Positions 52,999 to 62,266 of a stretch of DNA of 64,000 nt are shown piece after piece; position 1 is the stretch's first letter; each line of letters begins with the position of its first letter. Position numbers and translations under genes: made by a program. The notes under the pieces are model-generated. The model had not been told where the DNA came from and made no database searches. It saw only the letters and a list, made by a program, of their open reading frames with translations. This stretch comes from Vibrio sp. NTOU-M3 (lineage in GTDB: Bacteria; Pseudomonadota; Gammaproteobacteria; Enterobacterales; Vibrionaceae): the NCBI RefSeq assembly GCF_040869035.1, contig NZ_CP162100.1, forward strand, positions 1,674,001-1,738,000. The letters run 5' to 3'.

Positions 52999-54948
52999 AT
53001 GTTTCTCCGTTTTACTACTTTATTGGTTTTTAACCTTATCACTATTGGTTTTACCCCGTACATCAGTGCTAGTGAACGAACTCACTGGGAAGAAACTTAT
53101 GCTGCTGCCTTACGTATTGATGAGCACAACGCTCTCTCACTGCTACAAAGCCATTACGCATCCTTAGCACCAGGCTATGAAAAACTCTACATCAGCTCAA
53201 AAATCCATAGCTTTATGTTGGTAAGAGGACAACCTTATTACGGCAATAAGCTAGTTTATGACGAATCATATACCACGCTGGAGCAAAGCTTCATCGAAGC
53301 ACTGAATAACGAAGAGCAACTAAATATTAGTGAAGCCAAACAAGCGCTCACTGCATTGTTGCAATCAGCCAGTGACATAGATGGCAAGATTTTATTTGAA
53401 TACCACTTGTGCCGACTGCTTAATCGACAAGGAAAATCTAAACAAGCTCAGTTTTACTGTAATAATCTGAATGAACACTTAACTCTGGTCAACGACCCTA
53501 TCGTGCCACGACATTTGGCATTGCGAGTATACGCCAATAACCAAGAGTATATTGGCAACTACCAGCAGGCTATTGAAACGTATCAAACTATTATTAAAGA
53601 CCTGCCATCTTATGAAGACCCATCAGGTATATACAACGATGCAGGTTTACTGTTAAAAACACTTGGTCGAATAGAGCTTGCTAAAGAGTATCTCGCTCAT
53701 GCGCTAACGCTACGCAGAGCCATCGGTACTCCATTACCTATGGCTCAGTCCCACCACAGCCTTGGTGATATCATGCTCTCGGATGGTCAATATGAGCTGG
53801 CTATTTACCACTTCGAACAAGCTAAGGCTATTGTTGAAACGCATAACCACCCTATCGGCCTCACCTATGTATTGTTAGGACTTGGAAAAGCGTACATCGC
53901 AAATCAACAGTTCAGTCAAGGCGTTGAATACCTGCTAGATGCGCTAGAAAATGCACTAATACAAGACAATGCAGAAGTTAAAGTAGATATCTACATGGCC
54001 TTGGCACGCTCATACCAAGCACGTGCTGAGCTAACTACTGCAAGTTCTTATGCGAATCAAGCATACAAAATCGCTCAATCTAATCACATAGAACGGCTGG
54101 AAGCACAGACACTGGAATTGCTCTCTAATATTTCGGAACAAAAAGGCGATCATGTACAAGCGCTCATATATTATAAGGATTTTGCTAAGTCAGAGCTGCT
54201 CCGTCGAGACAATCACCATAACCTTGCTTTTCTAGCATTAGAATCTGAACGCACACAGTTTACTGAAAACCTTGAAATAAGCCGTTTAGAAGCGCAGAAC
54301 ATCATTCTGGATAAGAAATTGGGCAATGCAGACAAGCTAAACAAGTTTTATTTGTTCTTGTTTATTGTCTCATTACTCTGTATTGCAGCTTTGGTGGCGA
54401 TCCGACGAAGAGAGAATGCGCATTTCAAATTGGATGCATTAACACACTCATACAACCGCACGGCGGCAATCAGGCATATAAAGAAACAACAGAAAGTGTC
54501 TGACGCAAACCAAACACATCTCTTAGTTTTGTTTGATCTGGATGATTTCAAAAACATTAATGACTTATATGGTCACTCTACTGGAGATAAAGCCCTACAA
54601 GTAATATCTGAATCGATCAACACTGAATTGAGCTCACTAGATATGCTTGGCCGCTTTGGTGGTGAAGAGTTTATTGTATTGATACCGGGAATCGATGAAA
54701 TCGAGGTAGTAGACCGGGTGGAACGTTTGCACCATATCATTGCAAACACATGCTTTACATCAGAGACCGGCAAGTCACTCAATGTCACGGCTAGCTTGTC
54801 TTACTTAATAACACCAAGAGCATTGAGTAACTTCGACGTACTCTATTCCATTCTTGATCAAGCACTATGCCAAGCGAAAAAGAATGGGAAAAACACAATT
54901 ATCGATGCAGATAACAACCCTATTAGTCATTCTGCTTCTGTTTTCTAG
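52999..54948 (+). CDS. TPR-containing sensor diguanylate cyclase (GGDEF)
   Basis: 649 residues. The signal peptide is [25 protein letters not shown] periplasmic region of about 420 residues carries TPR-like helical repeats ([56 protein letters not shown]). A coiled coil and one membrane segment follow ([19 protein letters not shown], about 450-470), then a cytoplasmic GGDEF domain. The active-site motif is GGEEF (about 552-556), and [16 protein letters not shown] has the metal ligands. It should make c-di-GMP. The upstream RxxD inhibitory site is not evident. The last 26 bases overlap convergent queC. The signal sensed is unknown. Confidence 0.92.
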   Translation: MFLRFTTLLVFNLITIGFTPYISASERTHWEETYAAALRIDEHNALSLLQSHYASLAPGYEKLYISSKIHSFMLVRGQPYYGNKLVYDESYTTLEQSFIEALNNEEQLNISEAKQALTALLQSASDIDGKILFEYHLCRLLNRQGKSKQAQFYCNNLNEHLTLVNDPIVPRHLALRVYANNQEYIGNYQQAIETYQTIIKDLPSYEDPSGIYNDAGLLLKTLGRIELAKEYLAHALTLRRAIGTPLPMAQSHHSLGDIMLSDGQYELAIYHFEQAKAIVETHNHPIGLTYVLLGLGKAYIANQQFSQGVEYLLDALENALIQDNAEVKVDIYMALARSYQARAELTTASSYANQAYKIAQSNHIERLEAQTLELLSNISEQKGDHVQALIYYKDFAKSELLRRDNHHNLAFLALESERTQFTENLEISRLEAQNIILDKKLGNADKLNKFYLFLFIVSLLCIAALVAIRRRENAHFKLDALTHSYNRTAAIRHIKKQQKVSDANQTHLLVLFDLDDFKNINDLYGHSTGDKALQVISESINTELSSLDMLGRFGGEEFIVLIPGIDEIEVVDRVERLHHIIANTCFTSETGKSLNVTASLSYLITPRALSNFDVLYSILDQALCQAKKNGKNTIIDADNNPISHSASVF

Positions 54949-55618
54949 TTAGGCTATCCATCAAAGCTTCACGATTATCCAGATAATCTTGAAGACCGAT
55001 CGAACGAAGGTCGCACGCAGGGCAATCACCACACCCATCTCCGATGATGCCGTTGTAACAGGTTAATGTTTCCTCTCTAACCAACTGCAACGCATCATTC
55101 TGATCGGCTAAAGCCCAAGTTTCGGCTTTGTTTAACCACATCAATGGCGTTTTAATCGTTAGTTCCCTATCCATCCCTTTAACTAAAGCGGAATTCATCG
55201 CTTTAACAAAGTCATCACGACAATCTGGGTATCCTGAAAAGTCAGTTTCACACACACCTGTAATCAAAGAGTCGGCACCGATTTGATAGGCGTAAATACC
55301 TGCTAAAGTAAGGAATAAAATATTGCGCCCTGGAACAAATGAATTTGGAAGACCATTCTCTTGAAGCTCATGAGATACCGGAATGTCATCTCTCGTCAAT
55401 GAACTGATAGCAAGCTCGTTTAACAGACCCACGTCCATTACTTTATGTGCCTTTACACCAAGTTTCGTCGCTAGCTTTTGTGCAACTTCGATTTCCAACT
55501 TATGGCGCTGCCCATAATCAAAAGTAATCGCGTGTACTTCATCATACTGTTTTAAAGCCTGAACCAAGCATGTGGTCGAGTCCTGACCACCGCTGAAAAC
55601 TACTACCGCCGTTGACAT
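54923..55618 (-). CDS. queC: 7-cyano-7-deazaguanine synthase
   Basis: 231 residues from the ATG at 55618, preceded by AGGAG; the open frame extends into queE but without homology. It converts 7-carboxy-7-deazaguanine to preQ0 with ATP and ammonia. The P-loop is [16 protein letters not shown], followed by [13 protein letters not shown]. The C-terminal zinc site is [19 protein letters not shown], with four cysteines. It starts about 12 bases after queE, forming a queuosine-precursor operon. The 3' end overlaps the GGDEF gene. Confidence 0.96.
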   Translation of the reverse strand: MSTAVVVFSGGQDSTTCLVQALKQYDEVHAITFDYGQRHKLEIEVAQKLATKLGVKAHKVMDVGLLNELAISSLTRDDIPVSHELQENGLPNSFVPGRNILFLTLAGIYAYQIGADSLITGVCETDFSGYPDCRDDFVKAMNSALVKGMDRELTIKTPLMWLNKAETWALADQNDALQLVREETLTCYNGIIGDGCGDCPACDLRSIGLQDYLDNREALMDSLTRKQKQND

Positions 55619-55629
55619 TTTTCTTTCTC

Positions 55630-56313
55630 CTAAGCGATGCTCAAATACTTGTGAGTTTGGATGGACAAACGCCAGTTTCGCTTTATGCATGTATCAATAC
55701 ACAACTGCGTTGCACGAGGCTTTTGGCTAATAGGTTGTAAAGCGATCGTCGTCTTTTCAGAAACATTAGCACGCTGTATAAGCACGTCTAACTGCTCGAT
55801 GTCTTTATCTGTTGCCACTGGGTGTTTTATTTCATTTGCTCGTTGAAGCGCAATATCCAAAACAGGCAGCTTACCTTTCATTGCCACTTTAGGTGACACT
55901 GTCACCCAGGTTGAATCTGTTGCCTGAATTTCATAGGTACCACTGGTTTCGATTTGGCAATAGCAACCTATCGCTTCGAATGCGGACGTTAGAGCACGCA
56001 AATCGTATATGCAAGGCTCTCCACCTGTAATAACAATGTGATTAGCATTAAAACCGAGTTGACGATATTGTTCGATGATATCTTCAGCGCTCATACGACA
56101 CCACGTAGGTGTATCAATCGTCTTAGTGAGAACTTCTTCAACGGAACGTTCGTCTTGAGGAGTCGCATCCCATGTTTGCTTGGTGTCACACCATGCGCAG
56201 CCCACAGGGCACTCTTGTAAACGGACGAACACTGCAGGTACGCCAGTAAACACCCCTTCTCCCTGAATGGTCTCGAACATTTCATTAATTTTGTACAACG
56301 TTGCCCAACCCAA
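55630..56313 (-). CDS. queE: 7-carboxy-7-deazaguanine synthase (radical SAM)
   Basis: 227 residues from a TTG at 56313; a TTG at 56298 (giving [10 protein letters not shown]) is equally plausible and closer to the usual start. It rearranges 6-carboxytetrahydropterin to the deazaguanine core. The radical-SAM cluster is [14 protein letters not shown] (C-x3-C-x2-C). [21 protein letters not shown] is the family N-terminus, and [11 protein letters not shown] carries the SAM-binding GGE. The stop is 11 bases before the queC ATG. queD is not in the window. Confidence 0.94.
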   Translation of the reverse strand: MGWATLYKINEMFETIQGEGVFTGVPAVFVRLQECPVGCAWCDTKQTWDATPQDERSVEEVLTKTIDTPTWCRMSAEDIIEQYRQLGFNANHIVITGGEPCIYDLRALTSAFEAIGCYCQIETSGTYEIQATDSTWVTVSPKVAMKGKLPVLDIALQRANEIKHPVATDKDIEQLDVLIQRANVSEKTTIALQPISQKPRATQLCIDTCIKRNWRLSIQTHKYLSIA

Positions 56314-56609
56314 GCTATCTTCAAAATTTGCAGGAACGAGACCTTAAATGACTCCAACTAGAACGTCAAATTTATTGATAGTAAAAACACTGTTCTTCTC
56401 GTCAGCTTAGTTAATTACAACGCAGTAACATCCCCCCAAAATAATGAGAACACCGTTCCAATAAATCCATAATAATTGCAAACAGATATGGTTACGACAA
56501 ATGACTTTTGTCGTAAAAACATGCATTTACGCGCAAGATCATAAACATTTAGTACCAATTTCATAGATAATGCTTTGGCACCATTGCAATAAATAAAGGT
56601 ATTAACTAA

Positions 56610-58247
56610 ATGCTTAAAAACATGCCAATCAAATGGAAAATATCGTCACCAATTCTTCTCATCATTTTCCTTTTTTCAGCAAGTTCAATGTTCAATGTAT
56701 TTCAAACAAACATACAGCGTGAACTAACCCATCAACTGCATCAAGAGATCCAGCCTATCATCTTCAATATTGAAGATGCATACAGGGATTTGTATCAAGC
56801 TACCTCTGCGATTCAAGGTCTGGTATTAGCGAGTTCACCAGAAGAACACGAACACCACCTTTTTGAATATAAAGACAATGCTTATAAAGCTATTCCACGT
56901 ATGGAATCTGTAAATTCTCTAATTCAAACTGGCTTACTCAGTAGCCGCTCCCAAGCAGAAGTCGATAAACTAGTATCGCTTGCTAAAACTTGGCTAAATA
57001 GCTACGAAACTTTTATCTCTTTACCTAATAGCAATCAGGCGGATTACTACCACGCAAACAAACAGGTATTTGAAGACCAGTTTGGTGCCGTTCGTAAGCA
57101 GCTCAACGTCGTCAAGGACATCATTGAAGATAGACAGAGCAAGATGCTTAAAGACATAAACAATGCTTCTGAACGAGCAGAGTTAGCGCTTGAAGGCGGT
57201 ACAATTTCAGTTGTCGCACTTGCGATTTTTACTGCTTGGTTCCTTGTTAATATCATCGTTAAGCCTATTAAGGATATTGAATCAGCGATGAGTGAAATCG
57301 CTTCAGGTGATGGCGACCTAACCCAACGGATCCCAGTAACTTCTCAAGACGAGATTGGCCATTTAGCAAAAGCATTCAACCAATTCGTCCAAAAGATCCA
57401 AATGACGATCGAAAGTGTTGTTCTTACCACTCAAACAGTTCGTCAACAAATGGAACAAATGAAAGAGATTTCGGGAACAATCTCTTCTTTTACTGAGCAG
57501 CAACAACAAGAGAGTGAGCTCGTTGCAGCAGCAGTGCATGAAATGCAGGTAACCAGCCAAACCGTCAGCAGTAATGCCAATGACGCGGCAGTTGCTAGCC
57601 AAAGTGCAAATCATGAAGTTCGAATGACAAGCGAAGTCGTCAACTCAACCGTCTCTTCCATTAGTGCTCTCGCTCAAGACATTGATAATGCGAGTCAAGT
57701 AATCCATACGCTGGATCAAGATGTAAACAATATCGCATCTATTCTTGATGTAATCCGCGGTATTGCAGAACAAACCAACCTGCTTGCTTTGAATGCAGCG
57801 ATTGAAGCAGCCCGTGCTGGTGAACAGGGCCGCGGTTTTGCCGTGGTTGCTGACGAAGTTCGCTCTTTAGCCAGCCGTACACAGGAAAGTACGGGTGAAA
57901 TTCAAAATATGATTGAGAAGTTACAACAAGGAGCTCAACAAGCTGTACGTGTAATGGAAGCAAGTAAAGTCAGTGGCGAGCAAACCATCGAACAATCTGG
58001 CAGTGCGATGACTTCTCTCAATGAAATCCTTAATGCTATTAGCTTAATGAACGATATGAACTCACAAATAGCAACTGCTGCAACCCAACAAACCAGTGTT
58101 AGTGAAGACGTTAATACCAACGTCCAACGCATTGCTGATAACAGCAGCGACATGGTTAATATGGTCAGCCAGAGTGAAAACGTACTTATCGATTTAGCGA
58201 AGCAGTGCGAAACACTTGAACATCAAGTATCACAATTTAAATTGTGA
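56610..58247 (+). CDS. Methyl-accepting chemotaxis protein (4-helix-bundle type)
   Basis: 545 residues. The first membrane segment ([19 protein letters not shown]) is at 13-31. A periplasmic helical bundle of about 155 residues is followed by the second segment ([19 protein letters not shown], about 197-215). HAMP follows ([24 protein letters not shown]). The signalling hairpin tip is [40 protein letters not shown]. There is no CheR-tethering pentapeptide. It is monocistronic, with about 300 bases of upstream sequence. The ligand is unknown. Confidence 0.93.
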   Translation: MLKNMPIKWKISSPILLIIFLFSASSMFNVFQTNIQRELTHQLHQEIQPIIFNIEDAYRDLYQATSAIQGLVLASSPEEHEHHLFEYKDNAYKAIPRMESVNSLIQTGLLSSRSQAEVDKLVSLAKTWLNSYETFISLPNSNQADYYHANKQVFEDQFGAVRKQLNVVKDIIEDRQSKMLKDINNASERAELALEGGTISVVALAIFTAWFLVNIIVKPIKDIESAMSEIASGDGDLTQRIPVTSQDEIGHLAKAFNQFVQKIQMTIESVVLTTQTVRQQMEQMKEISGTISSFTEQQQQESELVAAAVHEMQVTSQTVSSNANDAAVASQSANHEVRMTSEVVNSTVSSISALAQDIDNASQVIHTLDQDVNNIASILDVIRGIAEQTNLLALNAAIEAARAGEQGRGFAVVADEVRSLASRTQESTGEIQNMIEKLQQGAQQAVRVMEASKVSGEQTIEQSGSAMTSLNEILNAISLMNDMNSQIATAATQQTSVSEDVNTNVQRIADNSSDMVNMVSQSENVLIDLAKQCETLEHQVSQFKL

Positions 58248-58300
58248 TACTTGATTGTAAAAAATAAATTAATTTTATAAAATTAGCTTAGAGAAAAAAT

Positions 58301-58330
58301 AAAAGCCAAAGATTTAAATCCTTGGCTTTT
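58301..58330. terminator. Bidirectional terminator, chemoreceptor / NUDIX-PAP2 gene
   Basis: Stem 58301-58309 with 58322-58330 (9 bp), A-rich on the left and T-rich on the right, between two convergent genes. Confidence 0.75.
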
Positions 58331-58335
58331 ATTAA

Positions 58336-59769
58336 TTACTTTATCATCCTTCGTTGTAAATTAACAAAAAATACCAACATTATGATCGGATAACGAAGTG
58401 TTTCAAATAATAAAGTTATAATACCACTATAATTATATTCACTGGATATATATTTGATAACTTCATTAACCAATAAAAGTACTAATATATCAAATACACA
58501 ATAACTTAATTTATTATTTCCATTTCCATTTCCATTTCCATTTCCATTTCCAAACATTGAAAATACGCACATTGAAATAAACACACCAAGCCACATAGAG
58601 TATACTGGCGCCTTCCATAAATAACATATTCCTGCTGTTATTATTACCAGTATCCCCCAAAGACCAACAAAGCTAAATATTGATGTGGCCATCAATTTCT
58701 TCTTAGCTCTTAATATATGCCATGAAACTAAAGTCCCTAATACACCACCAACAATCATATCCAATAAAAAGGCATCACGATTATAGAATTGCGTTAGTAC
58801 CATTACTAAAAATAATATAGAAGAAAACCATATTAATTTAGATTTATATGGTTTAGATATCTGACTAGCAATAATTAAAGATACACATGTATAAATAGCG
58901 CTAGATAAATCGGGAAAATTATATCCATATGTATGGTTTATATAACCTCCTGGAAAGTAAACATGAGGCCTAGGCATTTCAAAACCATATTGAGCGGTCA
59001 TTGTAAATAATGAAGTTATTGATATCGAGAAGAATAACATAAAACCAAATTCTCGACCAAATAATGAAAATACCAAAGGAAATATTACAATTAAAAATTC
59101 TGGTTTAACTATAATATTAGTCAATATCGTTATATGATTAATTATTTTATCAAATTTTAACGAGGTTTTATTTAACATCAGATTTAACTGATTCATCAAT
59201 TTTATTTCATATTGATAAAATTGAGGAGCTGCTTCTATTAAATCATCCACATACTGCACTGATTGTGAGCTAACTCCTTTATATAGTTCTTGGAAATAAG
59301 GCCAAGCTTTAGGGTATCTATATTGAGAGTTTTGAACTTCATTTGGCTCTATCAACATCGCAGAAGCTATTTCAATACCAAAGTGTGGAGAAAACCACGA
59401 AGGTAATTCGTGACCAGAATAGAAGTTCTCACTATTGTATGCAATTATCTCCGAGTCTGAAGAACAGCTAAAGACTAAGGTATTTCCAAGATTAGCCAAC
59501 AGCTTGTCTATCGATACAACTAACCCTGTTTCTTCCCATACTTCTCTTTGTGCAGCTTCTTCTGGAGATTCACCTGCATCAATCAGTCCTCCAGGTAGTG
59601 AAAGTTTGTTTGTTAATATTTCATCAACAAGTAAAATTTTATTGTCAGCTTTGATTATACATAAAACTCCACTTAAATCATGAGCTTCATCGTTCGCACT
59701 GGACAAAAGAGGACACATTCCAAGTAAAAATGTGGTAAGGAAAATTGATAGACTTCGTAATAAACTCAT
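58336..59769 (-). CDS. Membrane protein with periplasmic NUDIX domain and degenerate PAP2-like domain
   Basis: 477 residues. After a signal peptide (MSLLRSLSIFLTTFLLGMCPLLSSA), residues 33-190 form a NUDIX domain with a complete NUDIX box: GGLIDAGESPEEAAQREVWEETGL, fitting GX5EX7REUXEEXGU. A membrane part of about seven segments follows, laid out like a PAP2 phosphatase. FEMPRPHVYFPGGY and FPDLSSAIYTC correspond to the first two PAP2 motifs, but the PSGH histidine and the Arg-x5-His-x3-Asp motif are not intact (NRDAFLLDMIVGG). Fused NUDIX-PAP2 proteins exist; this copy probably keeps only NUDIX chemistry. A (GN)6 stretch lies in a loop. The gene is more AT-rich than its neighbours, hinting at transfer. 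The GNAT gene is 20 bases upstream on the same strand, so they may be cotranscribed. Confidence 0.8.
   Translation of the reverse strand: MSLLRSLSIFLTTFLLGMCPLLSSANDEAHDLSGVLCIIKADNKILLVDEILTNKLSLPGGLIDAGESPEEAAQREVWEETGLVVSIDKLLANLGNTLVFSCSSDSEIIAYNSENFYSGHELPSWFSPHFGIEIASAMLIEPNEVQNSQYRYPKAWPYFQELYKGVSSQSVQYVDDLIEAAPQFYQYEIKLMNQLNLMLNKTSLKFDKIINHITILTNIIVKPEFLIVIFPLVFSLFGREFGFMLFFSISITSLFTMTAQYGFEMPRPHVYFPGGYINHTYGYNFPDLSSAIYTCVSLIIASQISKPYKSKLIWFSSILFLVMVLTQFYNRDAFLLDMIVGGVLGTLVSWHILRAKKKLMATSIFSFVGLWGILVIITAGICYLWKAPVYSMWLGVFISMCVFSMFGNGNGNGNGNGNNKLSYCVFDILVLLLVNEVIKYISSEYNYSGIITLLFETLRYPIIMLVFFVNLQRRMIK
58516..58551 (-). repeat. Hexanucleotide microsatellite (ATTTCC)6
   Basis: Six perfect copies of ATTTCC, read on the minus strand as GGAAAT and encoding (Gly-Asn)6 inside the NUDIX/PAP2-like protein. 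The unit is six bases, so copy-number change alters loop length without shifting the frame. Confidence 0.95.
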
Positions 59770-59789
59770 TGATACAACTTACTAAATAC

Positions 59790-60263
59790 TTAAATTGGTT
59801 TTCTTAACCAATGGATGTGGTGAGCAAAGCCACCTTCCATATAAAAATTCAATGCTCTTTCGTTGAAGTTCCATACCTCAACAAACAATTGAGTTACACC
59901 ATACTCAGCAAATCTTTGCTCTATCTTCTGGCATAATTCTTTCGCAATACTCTGCTTCCGATACGAAGGTAGAATATACAACTCATCAATACTGCCCATT
60001 TGGACAGGTTTACTTACTGTAGAGACCAGTTCACAAAAATGCCCGGTAACAAATCCAACAATGATGCTCTCCACTTCTGCTACAAAGACAACACTGTCGG
60101 GACCGTCGATATACCGAGCAATACTCTTTTCCTGTTCGATCTCTTCAGCCGTCTTAAAATGTTCCGGTTCACATTGATGGTGTTCATCATGAAGCAAGTA
60201 CATCAACTCATTTAGCTGCTCTAAATCTGATGTATTCGCCGTTCTCACTTGGACATTTGGCAT
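59790..60263 (-). CDS. GNAT-family N-acetyltransferase
   Basis: 157 residues. The acetyl-CoA-binding pattern is present: VVFVAEVESIIVGFVTGHF (beta strands 2-4), SIDELYILPSYRKQSIAKELC (the R/Q-x-x-G/A loop, here RKQSIA), and VEVWNFNERALNFYMEGGF (motif B). The substrate cannot be read from sequence; the RimI-like ELYI-P and NxxAxxFY patterns are common to many GNATs. It is 20 bases upstream of the NUDIX gene, same strand. Confidence 0.87.
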   Translation of the reverse strand: MPNVQVRTANTSDLEQLNELMYLLHDEHHQCEPEHFKTAEEIEQEKSIARYIDGPDSVVFVAEVESIIVGFVTGHFCELVSTVSKPVQMGSIDELYILPSYRKQSIAKELCQKIEQRFAEYGVTQLFVEVWNFNERALNFYMEGGFAHHIHWLRKPI

Positions 60264-60313
60264 ATCTATCTTCGTATTACGAATAAAGTTTTCGCTATAT
60301 TAACAATTGCTAT

Positions 60314-60344
60314 AAAAAAAAGCCCCTTATACTGGGGCTTTTTT
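60314..60344. terminator. Terminator after the secreted protease gene
   Basis: Stem 60316-60326 with 60334-60344 (AAAAAAGCCCC/GGGGCTTTTTT). It works for the protease on the minus strand; there is no plus-strand gene to need it. Confidence 0.82.
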
Positions 60345-60413
60345 GTGTCTAAAGATATAAGAATTCATCGATTTAAATGGCTGTCTCAAATCCAAAGCGC
60401 ACTTATTTCTTCA

Positions 60414-61958
60414 TTAAAGCTGTAACCACGCATCTTGCCAACTGGTACCAACTCCCGGCTTATAAGCACTGGGGGTCGAACTACACCACAAGCTATAAGG
60501 CCATGGTTTACACTGATAAGTGGTTCCATTATTAGTGACAACATCTCCTTCGGAGTAGCTAGTCCCGGCTTGATAAGCTGTACCATCTGTAGGCGGCAGT
60601 GCTGGTGGTTCAGTAGGTGGTGGCGTGGTTGTCGAACTGCAGTCAGATGGACTCACCGCTTGCCAAACACCCCATGGCCCGGATTCTGAAGGGTTATCTC
60701 CTTGAGTCCACCACTGAGCCTGCCAAGTTTGACCATTCCAGCTAACTTGTTCACCTGTCTGATAAACCTGTGAAGGTAGCCACTCATTCTGGCAACTGCC
60801 CGTTGGAGGCACGTCACTATTTGCGGTAGCTGAAACGTTTGCACGGTAAGTGGTGGTCGTTTTATCAATACCAAAGTTCATTTGTACGTTTGCAGTACCC
60901 ACTGCACTTGCTCCAAACTCAACTGTAACACCACATTGTGCCCCCGAAGATAGTGTCGTCATGGAACAACGATCTTGTGCAACCACTGGATTCAACGCAA
61001 CACCTGATCCTACTAATGAAACATTATCTACCGTAAAATTCGCAGTTCCATTGTTTTTAACCATAAAGACATGTTGCTTAAGCTCGCCAACTTTAAATGA
61101 CGTTAATGTTTGATTGGTGGTGTAACCAACTGAAACGGTTTCTGATGGAGGGTTAGAACCCGTTACTTGATTCACAAAACTACGTAATGCAGCAATGTCA
61201 CTGTATACCCCATATTTACCCGGTCGAGCACAACCAATTCCCCAACTGACAATACCGAGTTGAGTGATAACACCAGAACGGTTGATGACTATCGGACCGC
61301 CACTGTCACCTTGGCATGAGTCAATTCCACCTTCAGGGACGCCAGCACAGAATGACACCGTACCAACGTTGCTATAACTACCTCCTGCTTGACGACAAGT
61401 TGCATCAGAGATAAGTGGTACATCGACCTCTTGAAGAACACTCGGAGAACTTCCACCTTCACTTGTCCTGCCTAAACCAGCCACAGTCAACCAATCACCC
61501 ACCATTGCATATTGACTAAGGCTTCCATCTGCAATTTCAACAGGTACAGCACCTTGCGGGATCGACGCAAGTTTTAATAAAGCGATATCATTGTCGAGGT
61601 TAATGCTGTTGTACGATGGATGAACATGTATTTCACTCACATTCTCACGGACTCCATCCGTTCCATTGTAAATTACGCCACCAATTTTAACGGCTATCTG
61701 GCTAGGGGCATCTCCATCTACACAGTGCGCTGCTGTCAAAACATATCCGTTACCGATATAACTAGCACCACAATAGGAACGGTTGCTGCTGCGGCTCACA
61801 ATCTGGGTGTAAAATTTCCAATCTTGTGCTGCAGCTGGTCCCCCTCCTACAATCCTTGGTTCCACTTCTGTGTATTCGATTTGTGTAATGTCTTCTGCGA
61901 AAGCCATGCCTGATGTGACAGAAACAGCCAACAGAGAAATAGTCCATTTTGATTTCAA
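60414..61958 (-). CDS. Secreted trypsin-like serine protease with chitin-binding-type modules
   Basis: 514 residues. The signal peptide is MKSKWTISLLAVSVTSGMAFA. A zymogen junction PR-IVGG at 35-36 starts the S1 protease domain. The triad is His78 (TAAHC), Asp124 (LDNDIALLKL) and Ser219 (CQGDSGGPI). Asp213, six before the serine, predicts cleavage after Arg/Lys. An Ig-like choice-of-anchor domain follows (about 270-375). A CBM5/12-like module is next (WLPSQVYQTGEQVSWNGQTWQAQWW). A Thr/Pro-rich linker then leads to a second module (YQAGTSYSEGDVVTNNGTTYQC ending WQDAWLQL), like the C-termini of Vibrio chitin binders. There is no GlyGly-CTERM anchor, unlike VesB/VesC. Type II secretion and attachment to chitin are inferred. 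Confidence 0.9.
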   Translation of the reverse strand: MKSKWTISLLAVSVTSGMAFAEDITQIEYTEVEPRIVGGGPAAAQDWKFYTQIVSRSSNRSYCGASYIGNGYVLTAAHCVDGDAPSQIAVKIGGVIYNGTDGVRENVSEIHVHPSYNSINLDNDIALLKLASIPQGAVPVEIADGSLSQYAMVGDWLTVAGLGRTSEGGSSPSVLQEVDVPLISDATCRQAGGSYSNVGTVSFCAGVPEGGIDSCQGDSGGPIVINRSGVITQLGIVSWGIGCARPGKYGVYSDIAALRSFVNQVTGSNPPSETVSVGYTTNQTLTSFKVGELKQHVFMVKNNGTANFTVDNVSLVGSGVALNPVVAQDRCSMTTLSSGAQCGVTVEFGASAVGTANVQMNFGIDKTTTTYRANVSATANSDVPPTGSCQNEWLPSQVYQTGEQVSWNGQTWQAQWWTQGDNPSESGPWGVWQAVSPSDCSSTTTPPPTEPPALPPTDGTAYQAGTSYSEGDVVTNNGTTYQCKPWPYSLWCSSTPSAYKPGVGTSWQDAWLQL

Positions 61959-62266
61959 TTTATTATCCTCTTTTTTAATAGGTGACCTTTGCGGTCAACT
62001 TTTAATCAAGCAGATAACCTGTCTTTTCCAAGCAAAGATTATGAAAATGAACTCATAATGTGAACACACAAACAAACACACAAGACATTCAGACAACAAA
62101 TGCAAACGAGTCTTATATTGCCATCACAGATTTACCAGTAAAATCAATAACTAACTTCATCACAAATTCTACTTAAGTTTTTACAACTGGATATACATCG
62201 TTGTGAGCATCATCGTCTTTTAGGATCAAAAAAGCCACTCAGTTTAAGTGGCTTTTTTACTAGTAT
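61959..62266. other. 308-bp gap between protease start and prpE stop
   Basis: It holds the protease promoter region (minus strand) and the prpE terminator. I see no gene in it. Confidence 0.6.
62228..62258 (-). terminator. Terminator of prpE
   Basis: Perfect 12-bp stem, 62228-62239 with 62247-62258, giving a T-run on the minus strand just after the prpE stop. Confidence 0.85.

Noticed and set aside
55619-55690. A 24-residue extension of QueC
   Set aside because: The extension is antiparallel to nothing useful but overlaps the queE coding end and lacks homology; the AGGAG-preceded ATG is at 55618.
56314-56609. A preQ1 riboswitch upstream of queE
   Set aside because: I found no aptamer-like stem-loop with the conserved C-rich and A-rich elements. 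The gap also contains the control region of the divergent chemoreceptor.
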